Positions 1 through 7,495 of a DNA stretch of 28,950 nt are shown piece by piece. The translations under genes and the position numbers were made by a program. Source of the stretch: an uncultured Oxalobacter sp. (GTDB taxonomy: Bacteria; Pseudomonadota; Gammaproteobacteria; Burkholderiales; Burkholderiaceae_D); NCBI GenBank assembly GCA_934270705.1, contig CAKQQG010000016.1, forward strand, positions 1-28,950. Direction: 5' to 3'. The notes beneath the pieces are model-generated. The model was not told the DNA's origin, did no database searches, and saw only the letters and a list, made by a program, of their open reading frames with translations. Position 1 is the stretch's first letter, and each line of letters starts with the position of its first letter.

Positions 1-648
1 GCTGGCGAGATCGGGGGTGTAAAGTTTGCCGTTTTTGACGATGAATACGTTTTCACCGGAGCCTTCGGAGACGAAACCTTCGGTATCGAGCAGCATGGCT
101 TCGTCATAGCCGTCGGCGGTGGCTTCCTGGTTGGCCAGTATGGAGTTGATGTAATAGCCGGATGCCTTGGCGCGTACAAGGGAGACGTTGACGTGGTGCC
201 GGCTGAATGACGAGATTTTCACGCGGATACCGCGGCGAATGCCATCTTCACCGAGATAGGCGCCCCATGTCCATGCCGCAATGGCGGTATGGATGGTATT
301 GTTTCTTGCGGAAATTCCCAGCGCTTCGGAGCCGATCCAGATGATGGGACGGATGTAGCATGATTCGAGACCGTTTGCGCGTACGACCTGTTTCTGCGCA
401 TCCATGAGGGTGTCCATGTCGTAGGGAACGTTCATCTGGAAGATTTTTGCCGAGTTGAGCAGTCGTTTCGTGTGTTCGGCCAGCCGGAAGATGACGGTTC
501 CCTTGTCGGTCTTGTAGGCGCGCACGCCTTCGAATACGGACATGCCGTAATGCAGTGAGTGTGTAAGTACGTGGATTGTCGCGCTGCGCCAGTCGGTCAG
601 TTTTCCATCCATCCAGATTTTGCCATCACGATCGTCCATGGGTGACAT
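1..648 (-). CDS. ilvE: Branched-chain amino acid aminotransferase, 5' part (cut by window edge)
   Basis: PLP-dependent fold-type IV aminotransferase that interconverts leucine, isoleucine and valine with their 2-oxo acids using glutamate/2-oxoglutarate; cytosolic. The 216 visible codons begin at an ATG (648) with AGGAGA seven bases upstream (655-660), so the start is well supported. Family marks: SLHYGMSVFEGVRAY (residues 31-45), the catalytic lysine K161 in RAKASGYY, and SEGSGENVF (194-202), which contacts the cofactor. The usual length is about 305 residues, so roughly the last third lies outside the window. It is read divergently from pgk, with about 200 bp between the starts in which I see no convincing sigma-70 promoter for either gene. 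Family assignment is firm; D-amino acid transaminase and aminodeoxychorismate lyase are related but match less well. Confidence 0.93.
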   Translation of the reverse strand, partial: MSPMDDRDGKIWMDGKLTDWRSATIHVLTHSLHYGMSVFEGVRAYKTDKGTVIFRLAEHTKRLLNSAKIFQMNVPYDMDTLMDAQKQVVRANGLESCYIRPIIWIGSEALGISARNNTIHTAIAAWTWGAYLGEDGIRRGIRVKISSFSRHHVNVSLVRAKASGYYINSILANQEATADGYDEAMLLDTEGFVSEGSGENVFIVKNGKLYTPDLAS

Positions 649-845
649 GAGTTTTCTCCTGATTTCCGGTCAAAAATTTTATTTTAATCGAATAAGCGTT
701 GCAGGGAGCCGGTTTGTCGGCAGGATGAGGGTGTTTTGTGATGTTTTTGGTGTCTGTCGAGAGCGCTGATGGTGTCCTGACATGGTTATTTGGCATGAAG
801 GTACGGTAAAATAGCGTTACTTCTTCATTTTTATGTCCATGTGCC

Positions 846-2048
846 ATGCAAGCTGATTCTTCTTTCATTCGTTTGACCGATCTTGTGGATAAGGGCGAAT
901 TGCGGGGCAAGCGCGTTTTTATCCGTTCCGATTTGAATGTGCCGCGTGATGCAAACGGCAATATCACCGAAGATACCCGTATCCGTGCATCGATTCCCGC
1001 TATCAGGGCGGCTTTGAAAGGCGGGGCGGCGGTGATGGTGACGTCGCATCTCGGCCGCCCGAAAGAGGGGGTATTCTCACCCGACGAGTCTCTGGATGTG
1101 GTGGCGAAACGTATGTCCGAATTACTGGGGCAGCCGGTTGCGCTCAAACGCGACTGGGTCGATGGCGTGGATGTCGCGCCGGGTCAGGTCGTTTTGCTGG
1201 AAAACGCACGTTTCAATACCGGTGAAAAGAAAAACAGCGATGAGCTGTCGAAAAAAATGGCGGCTTTGTGCGATGTGTATGTCAACGACGCATTCGGTAC
1301 GGCACATCGTGCAGAGGCGACGACGTACGGAATGGCGAAGTATGCGCCGGTAGCCTGTGCAGGTCCGTTGCTGGCCGGTGAGCTGGATGCGTTGTCGCGG
1401 GCGCTGGACAATCCTGCACGTCCAATGATGGCGATTGTGGGCGGCGCGAAAGTGTCCGGCAAACTTGAGGTACTGAAAACGCTGGCTGACAAGGTGGATA
1501 ATCTGATCGTCGGCGGCGGTATCGCCAATACGTTTTTGCTGGCGGCCGGTTTTCCGGTCGGAAAGTCGCTGATCGAGGAAGAACTGGTTGGTGAGGCAAA
1601 AGCGATCATGGCGAAGATGCAGGCACGCGATGCCTCGGTACCGTTGCCGGTCGATGTGGTTTGTGCCAAAACGTTTTCGGCCAGTGCGCCGGCTTTCGTC
1701 AGAAAGGTATCCGATGTGGAACCGGATGACATGATTCTCGATATCGGGCCGGAAACCGCAAAAAGTTATGCTGCGATGATCTCGAAAGCGAAAACTGTTG
1801 TCTGGAATGGACCGGTCGGCGTATTCGAGTTCGAACAGTTCGGTGGCGGTACGAAGGCAGTCGCCGAAGCGATTGCCGATTCCGGCGCGTTTTCGCTGGC
1901 CGGTGGCGGGGATACTCTGGCGGCGATCGCCAAGTATCATATCGCCGACAAGATCGGTTATATCTCGACAGGTGGTGGAGCGTTCCTGGAATTTCTGGAA
2001 GGGAAAATATTGCCCGCTGTGGAAATTCTGATGCAACGGGCCCATTAA
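846..2048 (+). CDS. pgk: Phosphoglycerate kinase
   Basis: Transfers phosphate between 1,3-bisphosphoglycerate and ADP, reversibly, in glycolysis and gluconeogenesis; cytosolic monomer. The 400-residue length is typical. Visible marks are the substrate loop RSDLNVPRD (residues 28-36), SHLGRPKEG in the N-domain, the [12 protein letters not shown] segment, and the nucleotide-binding GGGDTLAA with a [12 protein letters not shown]-terminal signature. The ATG at 846 is the only good in-frame start, but no Shine-Dalgarno is visible upstream (two out-of-frame ATGs at 833 and 839 lie just before it). TAAAAT at 807-812 could be a -10 box but lacks a good -35. It is followed after 20 bp by fba and the two are probably co-transcribed. 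In Burkholderia relatives a pyruvate kinase gene commonly sits between them; it is absent here. Confidence 0.97.
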   Translation: MQADSSFIRLTDLVDKGELRGKRVFIRSDLNVPRDANGNITEDTRIRASIPAIRAALKGGAAVMVTSHLGRPKEGVFSPDESLDVVAKRMSELLGQPVALKRDWVDGVDVAPGQVVLLENARFNTGEKKNSDELSKKMAALCDVYVNDAFGTAHRAEATTYGMAKYAPVACAGPLLAGELDALSRALDNPARPMMAIVGGAKVSGKLEVLKTLADKVDNLIVGGGIANTFLLAAGFPVGKSLIEEELVGEAKAIMAKMQARDASVPLPVDVVCAKTFSASAPAFVRKVSDVEPDDMILDIGPETAKSYAAMISKAKTVVWNGPVGVFEFEQFGGGTKAVAEAIADSGAFSLAGGGDTLAAIAKYHIADKIGYISTGGGAFLEFLEGKILPAVEILMQRAH

Positions 2049-2068
2049 ATACAGTCAAGGAGAAACAG

Positions 2069-3133
2069 ATGTCTATTGTATCCATGCGTCAGTTGCTGGA
2101 TCATGCCGCTGAAAACGGCTATGGGTTGCCTGCGTTCAACGTGAATAATCTGGAACAGGTCAAAGCGATCATGGAAGCGGCGGCCGAGGTGGATTCGCCG
2201 GTAATCATGCAGGCGTCCGCGGGGGCGAGGCGTTATGCGGGCGAACCTTTTCTGCGTCATCTGATCGAGGCGGCGGTCGAGGCATATCCGGATATTCCGG
2301 TAGTCATGCATCAGGATCACGGGCAGTCGCCGGCGGTCTGCATGACTGCGATCCGTTCCGGTTTCAGTTCGGTCATGATGGATGGTTCGCTGATGCCGGA
2401 CGGCAAGACGGCAGCGACTTATGATTATAATGTGGATGTGACGAAGCAGGTCGTCGCGTTTTCCCATGCAGTCGGTATAACCGTCGAGGCGGAACTGGGG
2501 GTTCTGGGATCGCTGGAGACGATGAAGGCAGACAAGGAAGATGGTATCGGTGCGGAAGGCAAGATGACGCGTGAGCAGTTGCTGACCGATCCGGATCAGG
2601 CCGTGGATTTCGTCAGGGAAACACAGTGTGATGCGCTGGCGATTGCAATAGGTACGTCTCATGGTGCTTACAAGTTCACCCGCAAGCCGACAGGCGATAT
2701 TCTGGCGATCGACCGTCTGAAGGAAATTCACACGCGCTTGCCCAATACGCATCTGGTCATGCATGGTTCTTCATCTGTGCCACAGGAGTTGCTGGCTGTT
2801 ATCCGGGAATACGGTGGCGATATCCGCGAAACCTATGGTGTGCCGGTCGAGGAATTGCAGGAGGGGATCAAATTCGGGGTGCGCAAAATCAATATCGATA
2901 CGGATATCCGGTTGTCGATGACGGCGGCGATCCGTCGTTATATGGTTCAGAATCCGTCCCATTTCGACCCGCGCGAGTATCTGAAGGCCGCCAAGGAGGA
3001 AGCGAAGAAGTTGTGCATGTCGCGTTATATCGCGTTCGGCAGTGCCGGACAGGCTTCGAAGATCAAGCCGGTACCGCTGGAAAAAATGGCGGATCGTTAT
3101 AAAAAAGGCGAACTTGCCCAAATCGTGAAATAA
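2069..3133 (+). CDS. fba: Class II fructose-1,6-bisphosphate aldolase (Calvin-type)
   Basis: Zinc-dependent aldolase that reversibly splits fructose 1,6-bisphosphate into dihydroxyacetone phosphate and glyceraldehyde 3-phosphate. The 354 residues match the class II Calvin-cycle subtype. HQDHGQ (residues 81-86) carries zinc- and substrate-binding residues; GSLMPDGK and the [11 protein letters not shown] loop follow; HGSSSVP and KINIDTDIR, the phosphate- and metal-binding parts, are near the C-terminus. The start is supported by AAGGAG ending eight bases before the ATG. It lies 20 bp after pgk and is followed by a hairpin terminator at 3163-3200, so pgk-fba looks like a two-gene unit. Together the two enzymes serve triose/hexose interconversion, probably gluconeogenic if the host is Oxalobacter-like (inference). 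Confidence 0.97.
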   Translation: MSIVSMRQLLDHAAENGYGLPAFNVNNLEQVKAIMEAAAEVDSPVIMQASAGARRYAGEPFLRHLIEAAVEAYPDIPVVMHQDHGQSPAVCMTAIRSGFSSVMMDGSLMPDGKTAATYDYNVDVTKQVVAFSHAVGITVEAELGVLGSLETMKADKEDGIGAEGKMTREQLLTDPDQAVDFVRETQCDALAIAIGTSHGAYKFTRKPTGDILAIDRLKEIHTRLPNTHLVMHGSSSVPQELLAVIREYGGDIRETYGVPVEELQEGIKFGVRKINIDTDIRLSMTAAIRRYMVQNPSHFDPREYLKAAKEEAKKLCMSRYIAFGSAGQASKIKPVPLEKMADRYKKGELAQIVK

Positions 3134-3162
3134 TATTGTTTTTTTTAAAGGTTGCGCAATGG

Positions 3163-3200
3163 CAGGTGCGTCCGGAATCGGTCGCACCTGTGTTGTTTTG
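3163..3200 (+). terminator. Hairpin terminator after fba
   Basis: CAGGTGCG (3163-3170) pairs with CGCACCTG (3183-3190). Inside, after a T-T mismatch, CCG and CGG pair across a GAAT tetraloop. The sequence that follows, TGTTGTTTTG, is T-rich but interrupted. It sits 30 bp after the fba stop and 39 bp before purE, and would separate the sugar-phosphate genes from the purine genes. Termination efficiency cannot be judged from sequence. Confidence 0.72.
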
Positions 3201-3228
3201 ATGGTTGCTTTTGAAATTCGGATAAAAA

Positions 3229-3738
3229 ATGTCAGAAAACAATCAGGAAGAAAAACTGGTCGGTATCGTGATGGGCTCTACATCCGACTGGGATGTCATG
3301 AAGGAAGCGGCGAAGATGTGTCGTGATTTCGGAATCTCGTTCGAGGCACGCGCATTGTCGGCTCATCGGACGCCGGATGAACTGGGTGAGTGGATCGCCA
3401 GCATGGAAAAGCGCGGTTGCAAGGCGTTTATTGCCGGTGCGGGTGGCGCGGCCCATCTCGCCGGTGTCGTGGCTTCCCATACGATTTTGCCGACTTTCGG
3501 TGTTCCGATTCCGTCCAAGTATATGAAAGGGCTGGATTCGTTGCTGGCGACTGTACAGATGCCGAAAGGTATTCCGGTTTCCACGCTGGCGATCGGTGAG
3601 GCTGGTGCGGCGAATGCTGCGCTGGCGGTTATTGCGATGCTGGCGATCAACAATAGCGAACTGAAAGACAAACTGGTCGATTTCCGTGCCAAACAGTCTG
3701 AAAAGGTTCGCAAGGCAACATTGCCCGAACTGGATTGA
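3229..3738 (+). CDS. purE: N5-carboxyaminoimidazole ribonucleotide mutase (class I PurE)
   Basis: Rearranges N5-CAIR to CAIR in de novo purine synthesis; forms a cytosolic octamer in this family. The 169-residue protein has the class I signature [13 protein letters not shown] (12-24), SAHRTP (44-49) with the catalytic histidine, and the [10 protein letters not shown] glycine-rich segment. The start ATG at 3229 has only a weak ribosome site. purC begins 10 bp after its stop. Class I PurE needs PurK to make its substrate N5-CAIR, but no purK is found next to it or anywhere in this window, although purK is commonly adjacent to purE in bacteria. Confidence 0.96.
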   Translation: MSENNQEEKLVGIVMGSTSDWDVMKEAAKMCRDFGISFEARALSAHRTPDELGEWIASMEKRGCKAFIAGAGGAAHLAGVVASHTILPTFGVPIPSKYMKGLDSLLATVQMPKGIPVSTLAIGEAGAANAALAVIAMLAINNSELKDKLVDFRAKQSEKVRKATLPELD

Positions 3739-3748
3739 TGGAGGTTTT

Positions 3749-4627
3749 ATGCCAGGTTTGATGAAAACTGATATCAAGTCCCTGCCGTTTTTGCATCGCG
3801 GCAAGGTCAGGGATATTTATGCGGTAGGTGATGACAAGATGCTGGTTGTGCAGACGGATCGTTTGTCGGCATTCGATGTGATTATGGAAGATCCGATTCC
3901 CGGAAAAGGGAAGATTCTGACGGCGATGTCGAATTTCTGGTTCAGGAAATTCGGCCATCTCATGCCGAATCATATGACGGATATCGATCCCGAATCGCTG
4001 GTCGCTCCGGAAGAGCGTGACCAGGTCAGGGGGCGTGCGGTTGTCGTCAAAAAATACAAACCGCTTCCGATCGAGGCGATCGTGCGTGGCTATATCATCG
4101 GGACGGGCTGGAAGGACTACCAGAAGACCGGTGCGGTTTGCGGAATCCGTTTGCCGGAAGGTCTCAAGGAAGCGCAGAAGTTGCCTGAAGTGATTTTCAC
4201 GCCATCGACCAAGGCAGCTGTCGGCGAGCATGACCAGAATATTTCGTTTGAAAAAATGAAGGAAATCGTAGGGGCGGATATTGCCGAAAAGGTACGCGAT
4301 CTGGCGATTTCACTGTACAAGGCAGCGGCGGACTTTGCAGAAAGCCGCGGGATCCTGATTGCGGATACGAAATTCGAGTTCGGAACCGATGACAAGGGAA
4401 ATGTCTATCTGATCGACGAAATCCTGACGCCGGATTCGTCGCGTTTCTGGCCGGCTGCCAGTTATGAAGTCGGTATCTCGCCGCCGTCTTTCGACAAGCA
4501 ATATGTCCGTGACTGGCTGGAGGCACAGCCCTGGGACAAGAAAGCGCCTGCCCCCCGTTTGCCGGAAGAAGTCGCGCAAAAAACGACGGAAAAATATAAC
4601 GAGGCATTGCGTCTGTTGACGACCTGA
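3749..4627 (+). CDS. purC: Phosphoribosylaminoimidazole-succinocarboxamide synthase (SAICAR synthetase)
   Basis: ATP-dependent ligation of CAIR with aspartate to give SAICAR, the step directly after PurE. The ATG at 3749 was chosen because GGAGG lies at 3740-3744 and the family N-terminus ([13 protein letters not shown]) follows within 20 residues; an in-frame ATG at 3686 would lie inside purE. This gives 292 residues, normal for betaproteobacteria. Motifs include [31 protein letters not shown] and DTKFEFG in the ATP/metal site. A second internal ATG at 3761 (MKTDIK) is a possible start. The gene lies 10 bp after purE and 7 bp before tsaC, so the three are very likely one transcript. Confidence 0.96.
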   Translation: MPGLMKTDIKSLPFLHRGKVRDIYAVGDDKMLVVQTDRLSAFDVIMEDPIPGKGKILTAMSNFWFRKFGHLMPNHMTDIDPESLVAPEERDQVRGRAVVVKKYKPLPIEAIVRGYIIGTGWKDYQKTGAVCGIRLPEGLKEAQKLPEVIFTPSTKAAVGEHDQNISFEKMKEIVGADIAEKVRDLAISLYKAAADFAESRGILIADTKFEFGTDDKGNVYLIDEILTPDSSRFWPAASYEVGISPPSFDKQYVRDWLEAQPWDKKAPAPRLPEEVAQKTTEKYNEALRLLTT

Positions 4628-4634
4628 TGGTGTG

Positions 4635-5669
4635 ATGAAACCTGTGGACGATATTCTGGAAGCAGCGCGGATGCTGGAGTCAGGACGTCTGGTCGCGTTC
4701 CCGACGGAAACGGTTTATGGGCTGGGCGGCGATGCGGAAAATCCGGCTGCAGTGGCGGCGATTTTTGCATTGAAGAACCGGCCTGCCGATCATCCTTTGA
4801 TCGTGCATGTTGCACCTGAAGCGGATGTCGGATACTGGGCGGCTCATGTTCCCGATGCGGCAGCCGCGTTGATGAAGGCTTTCTGGCCCGGGCCGTTGAC
4901 CCTGATTCTCAAACGTGCAGCGCATATTCCGCCGGATGTGGCAGGTGGACAGGATTCCATCGGTCTGCGTTGCCCGTCGCATCCTGTCGCTCAGGCGTTG
5001 TTACGTACATTCCGGCAGGGAAAAGGTGGCGTGGCAGCACCTTCGGCCAACCGTTTCGGTCATGTCAGTCCGACGATGGCGCAGCATGTCAGGGACGAAT
5101 TCGGTGCGGATGCCAGGTTGGGTATGGTTCTGGACGGCGGACAGAGTGAGGTCGGAATCGAATCGACGATTCTGGATTTGTCTCGGGTGGATTCGGTCGG
5201 ACCGGTATTGTTGCGTCCTGGCAAGATCAGCGCTTCGCAGATTTCGGATGTAATCGGGGTATTGCCCAAGGTGCCGGATGCCGCTGCGCCACGTGCATCC
5301 GGTACGCTGGCTTCACATTATGCCCCGGGTACACCGGTTGCGATCGTCCGGCCAGAGCGCTTGCTTCAGACGCTGGAGGCGCTGGAGCAACGGCATCGCA
5401 AGGTTGCCCTGTTGCATTTTTCGCTGTTGCCTGCCGAACGTAAAATGGCGCTGACCGGCGAAGTCAGTTTGTATTGTTCTCCGGATATCTATGCGCATCA
5501 GCTGTATGCTGCGCTTCGGCAACTCGATATGGCCAGTGCGGATGTGCTGGTCGTCGAAGAAACTCCACAAGGCGAGACATGGAAAGGCGTCAATGACCGC
5601 CTGAAACGCGCTGCCTATAACGGTCAGGGCGTCTTGGAACGTCTGACAGCTTCTAATGACAAAGCATGA
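4635..5669 (+). CDS. tsaC: L-threonylcarbamoyladenylate synthase, Sua5 type
   Basis: Makes threonylcarbamoyl-AMP from threonine, bicarbonate and ATP, the first step of the t6A37 modification of ANN-decoding tRNAs. The YrdC domain covers about residues 10-195: FPTETVYGLGGDA, the conserved KNRPADHPLIVH strand, and PSANRFGHVSPT. Residues from about 210 to 344 form the extra Sua5 domain, with the usual linker SGTLASHYAPGTPV between them. The 344-residue length therefore fits Sua5 and not the short E. coli TsaC. The start could also be GTG at 4632; ATG at 4635 is preferred. It is the last gene of the purE-purC unit, a coupling found in several Burkholderiales. Its stop codon is embedded in the hairpin at 5664-5705. 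Confidence 0.94.
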   Translation: MKPVDDILEAARMLESGRLVAFPTETVYGLGGDAENPAAVAAIFALKNRPADHPLIVHVAPEADVGYWAAHVPDAAAALMKAFWPGPLTLILKRAAHIPPDVAGGQDSIGLRCPSHPVAQALLRTFRQGKGGVAAPSANRFGHVSPTMAQHVRDEFGADARLGMVLDGGQSEVGIESTILDLSRVDSVGPVLLRPGKISASQISDVIGVLPKVPDAAAPRASGTLASHYAPGTPVAIVRPERLLQTLEALEQRHRKVALLHFSLLPAERKMALTGEVSLYCSPDIYAHQLYAALRQLDMASADVLVVEETPQGETWKGVNDRLKRAAYNGQGVLERLTASNDKA

Positions 5670-5705
5670 ACCATCGCCGCCTGTATGGCGGGCGATGGTT
5701 CATGC
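5664..5705. terminator. Long hairpin between tsaC and usp (convergent ends)
   Basis: A perfect 15-bp stem: 5664-5678 (GCATGAACCATCGCC) pairs with 5691-5705 (GGCGATGGTTCATGC), with a further GCC/GGC pairing possible in the 12-base interior. It includes the tsaC stop codon (5667-5669) and ends 8 bp from the usp stop. Reading leftward the stem is followed by TTTGTCATT, a weak T tract; reading rightward there is none. It is best read as a terminator for the usp gene that may also act as a 3'-end barrier for the tsaC transcript. Confidence 0.65.
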
Positions 5706-5713
5706 TGTATCGA

Positions 5714-6232
5714 TCAGACCATCGGGATCAGATCGGGGTAAACGACGGGCTGTGTCTTGGGGGGCAGCTGTTCTTTTTTGACCTTGTAGATCAGTACCGG
5801 AATCGGGCTGGCTGTCACGACCTGTGCGGCAACGCTGCCGAGCAGCATTTTTTCCCAGCCGGCACGGCCTCTGGATGCCATGTAAATCAGATCGCATCCG
5901 TTCTTTTCGGCGGCCGATACAATATAAAGTGCAGGCGAGTTGGAAATGTAGGTTTGTTCGGTCAGTGTGATGCCGGCTGCGGTGGCCGCTTCACGCACAG
6001 GCGTCATGAATTCTCTGGCAGCCCCTTTGACTGCCCTTTCATATTCCTCGTTGCTTGGCCAATGGTTGTCCGTTTTGACATGGGCAAAATCGAAAACGGC
6101 AGTCTGGTTTTCGCCGGCGACAAATATGCATACCACTTCTGCGCCTACTTTTTTGGCGAGTTCGATACCTTCCAGGGCTGCCTGAGTGGCCAGTGCGGAG
6201 CCATCAGTCGGAATGAGTATTTTCTTGAACAT
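5714..6232 (-). CDS. Universal stress protein, UspA family (paralog 1)
   Basis: Small cytosolic Usp-domain protein of 172 residues, probably nucleotide-binding; its cellular role in this organism is unknown. It begins MFKKILIPTDGS, the family N-terminus, and ends with the loop ASRGRAGWEKMLLGS. This matches the ATP-binding pattern G-x2-G-x9-G-S/T, except that the first glycine is alanine. Residues 45-75 form a longer than usual insert (FDFAHVKTDNHWPSNEEYERA). The start at 6232 was chosen over an upstream in-frame ATG (6490) because AAAGGGAG lies eight bases before it and the homology starts there. A close paralog lies upstream at 6716-7219. The gene has its own promoter at 6324-6352. Confidence 0.93.
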   Translation of the reverse strand: MFKKILIPTDGSALATQAALEGIELAKKVGAEVVCIFVAGENQTAVFDFAHVKTDNHWPSNEEYERAVKGAAREFMTPVREAATAAGITLTEQTYISNSPALYIVSAAEKNGCDLIYMASRGRAGWEKMLLGSVAAQVVTASPIPVLIYKVKKEQLPPKTQPVVYPDLIPMV

Positions 6233-6297
6233 GGTGTATTCTCCCTTTAAATACCGGTTGGAAAACGGGATTGCCTTGACAGCGATACCGGACGTTA

Positions 6298-6315
6298 CCG
6301 GGTAAAAGACCCCGG
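6298..6315 (-). promoter_or_regulatory. 5'-terminal hairpin in usp paralog 1 leader
   Basis: Read on the minus strand, CCGGGGT and ACCCGG pair across a five-base CTTTT loop, with one bulged base. With the promoter at 6324-6352 the transcript would start near 6318, so the hairpin lies within the first few nucleotides of the RNA. Such 5' stems are known to protect some mRNAs from 5'-end-dependent decay; that role here is inference. Confidence 0.45.
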
Positions 6316-6323
6316 CTGATTTT

Positions 6324-6352
6324 ATTCTTATGCAATTTTGATATAACGTCAA
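6324..6352 (-). promoter_or_regulatory. Promoter of usp paralog 1
   Basis: On the minus strand a -35 box TTGACG (6352-6347) is followed by a 16-base spacer and TAAGAA (6330-6325), or by 17 bases and AAGAAT. The whole element from -35 to just past -10 matches the element in front of usp paralog 2 at 25 of 31 positions, which is the main reason to call it. The predicted leader is about 85 nt. Confidence 0.6.
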
Positions 6353-6380
6353 CGTCTGATGTGCTGTTTTTGATATAACG
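6336..6380. repeat. 13-bp direct repeat at the usp paralog 1 promoter
   Basis: TTTTGATATAACG occurs at 6336-6348 (inside the promoter spacer and -35) and again at 6368-6380. The two copies are offset by 32 bp, about three helical turns, so they lie on the same DNA face. One related copy (TTTTCATATACCG, 7344-7356) lies at the corresponding place before usp paralog 2. Confidence 0.6.
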
Positions 6381-6615
6381 AATCGGAGGGTTCTCGGAAA
6401 GGTATTGAAAAACAAGTGTTTGCCGGAAGGGGGATTGATAGACGGTGTGTTGAAAATACCTCGTTTCGGAAGGAAAAGCAGGTACATCATGACCGAATGA
6501 GGGGCTCAGGTGGCTGGATACGTTTTTTCAGGAAAGAGAATCTGCCTGACTGTATCTGGCTGGCAGGCAATTGATCGGGGAGTCGGTTGCGGGCGTGATG
6601 TGACTCCGGGAGGTA

Positions 6616-6656
6616 CACAGGTTCCGGATGGACGGTTTGCGTTTCCGGAACCTGTG
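6616..6656. repeat. 12-bp perfect inverted repeat downstream of usp paralog 2
   Basis: CACAGGTTCCGG (6616-6627) and CCGGAACCTGTG (6645-6656) are separated by a 17-base loop. It lies 60 bp beyond the usp paralog 2 stop in its direction of transcription. No T tract follows on either strand, so it is not a standard intrinsic terminator. It could be an RNA 3'-end structure or a protein site. Confidence 0.55.
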
Positions 6657-6715
6657 CAGGCAGCAGGTCTTGCCAGGTGAGCTTTTTGGGCCTGAGGCAA
6701 GGACATGAAACAGGG

Positions 6716-7219
6716 TTATTCCGTCGGGGTGTAATCCATGTAATTGGTCGGAAGACCTTCTTTTTTGACTTTATAGACCAGTACAGGAATCGGGCTGGAA
6801 GCGATGACTTTTGCAGCTACGCTGCCCAGGAGGACTTTTTCCCAGCCGGTACGTCCGCGTGATGCCATGAAAATCAGGTCGCATCCGTTCTTTTCGGCTG
6901 CGGCAATGATGGATGCCGATGGCGATTTTGAAATATAGGTTTCTTCGCTGAATTTGATGCCGGCAGCTTTGGCTGCATCGCGTATGGCTGTCATGAATAC
7001 TTTGGAAGTATCCGTTACTGCCTGTTTGTATTCTTCGTCGGTTGGCCAGTGTGATCCCGGTTTGACGTGGGAGAAATCGAAAACAGCAGCCTGGTTTTCG
7101 CCGGCGACGAAAACGCAAACCACTTCTGCTCCTGCCATTTTGGCATAATCGATTCCTTCGAGTGCAGCCTGGGTAGCCAGTGCGGAGCCGTCGGTGGGGA
7201 TCAGTATTTTCTTGAACAT
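6716..7219 (-). CDS. Universal stress protein, UspA family (paralog 2)
   Basis: A 167-residue Usp-domain protein, nearly identical at the N-terminus to paralog 1 (first 23 residues the same) and clearly homologous throughout, so the two arose by tandem duplication. The ATP-loop equivalent reads ASRGRTGWEKVLLGS, again with alanine in place of the first glycine of the classical motif. The two differ most in the C-terminal tail (here GLPTNYMDYTPTE). The start has GGGAG eight bases upstream. It has its own promoter at 7333-7360 and a short hairpin at its RNA 5' end. It is divergent from msrA. Nucleotide binding is predicted from the family; the physiological trigger is unknown. Confidence 0.93.
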   Translation of the reverse strand: MFKKILIPTDGSALATQAALEGIDYAKMAGAEVVCVFVAGENQAAVFDFSHVKPGSHWPTDEEYKQAVTDTSKVFMTAIRDAAKAAGIKFSEETYISKSPSASIIAAAEKNGCDLIFMASRGRTGWEKVLLGSVAAKVIASSPIPVLVYKVKKEGLPTNYMDYTPTE

Positions 7220-7304
7220 GATGTATTCTCCCTGAATGATCGGTTGTACGATACAACGAACATCGGCAAATGATTTTTTGCAAATGTTTTATTTTGGAAA
7301 TAAA

Positions 7305-7321
7305 CCGCTTTGGAAAAGCGG
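7305..7321 (-). promoter_or_regulatory. 5'-terminal hairpin in usp paralog 2 leader
   Basis: A perfect 7-bp stem: CCGCTTT (7305-7311) pairs with AAAGCGG (7315-7321) across a three-base loop. With the promoter at 7333-7360 the RNA would start near 7326, so the stem begins about five bases from the 5' end. On the minus strand it is followed by TTTATTT, so it also resembles an early terminator. It occupies the same place as the hairpin of paralog 1 but has a different sequence. Confidence 0.5.
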
Positions 7322-7332
7322 ATACTTATTCA

Positions 7333-7360
7333 TTTTTATGTCATTTTCATATACCGTCAA
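7333..7360 (-). promoter_or_regulatory. Promoter of usp paralog 2
   Basis: On the minus strand TTGACG (7360-7355), a 16-base spacer and TAAAAA (7338-7333) form a good sigma-70-like promoter. It matches the paralog 1 element at 25 of 31 positions, including TATAT and AAAAT blocks in the spacer. The predicted leader is about 107 nt. Confidence 0.65.
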
Positions 7361-7495
7361 TTCGGAATAAATTGAGGTTTGTTTCGGTTTTTCTGTTCGG
7401 ATTCGGAAAACTTTTTAAAAACAGTTTATTATGAAGAGGTAAAAGATGGGTTTCCGGAAAACGGAATGTGTATGGAATTAAACAGGAGCCGGTAT

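Larger units (their letters stand above)
6233..6715. other. 483-bp interval between the two usp genes; no gene
   Basis: Holds the usp paralog 1 leader (about 85 nt), a hairpin at its 5' end, its promoter, a 13-bp direct repeat and, near the usp paralog 2 stop, a 12-bp inverted repeat (all listed separately). A 66-codon reverse open frame at 6506-6706 has no ribosome site and an unconvincing composition, so I do not call it a gene. The segment 6381-6615 shows nothing I can identify. Confidence 0.6.

Noticed and set aside
3198..3226. Promoter TTGATG-N17-GATAAA before purE
   Set aside because: It would start transcription inside the purE start region, leaving no leader. Only a leaderless mRNA would allow it and nothing else supports that.
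6338..6352. FNR/ANR-like site TTGA-N7-TCAA at the usp paralog 1 promoter
   Set aside because: The FNR consensus has N6 between TTGA and TCAA; here it is N7, and the matching place before paralog 2 reads TTCA, so the symmetry is lost. More likely it is just the TTGACG -35 box plus a chance TTGA.
6506..6706. 66-codon reverse open frame between the usp genes
   Set aside because: No ribosome site, Pro/Ser/Thr/Arg-rich composition without domain, and the 12-bp inverted repeat runs through it.
7427..7432. TATTAT as -10 box for msrA
   Set aside because: No acceptable -35 box 16-18 bp upstream.
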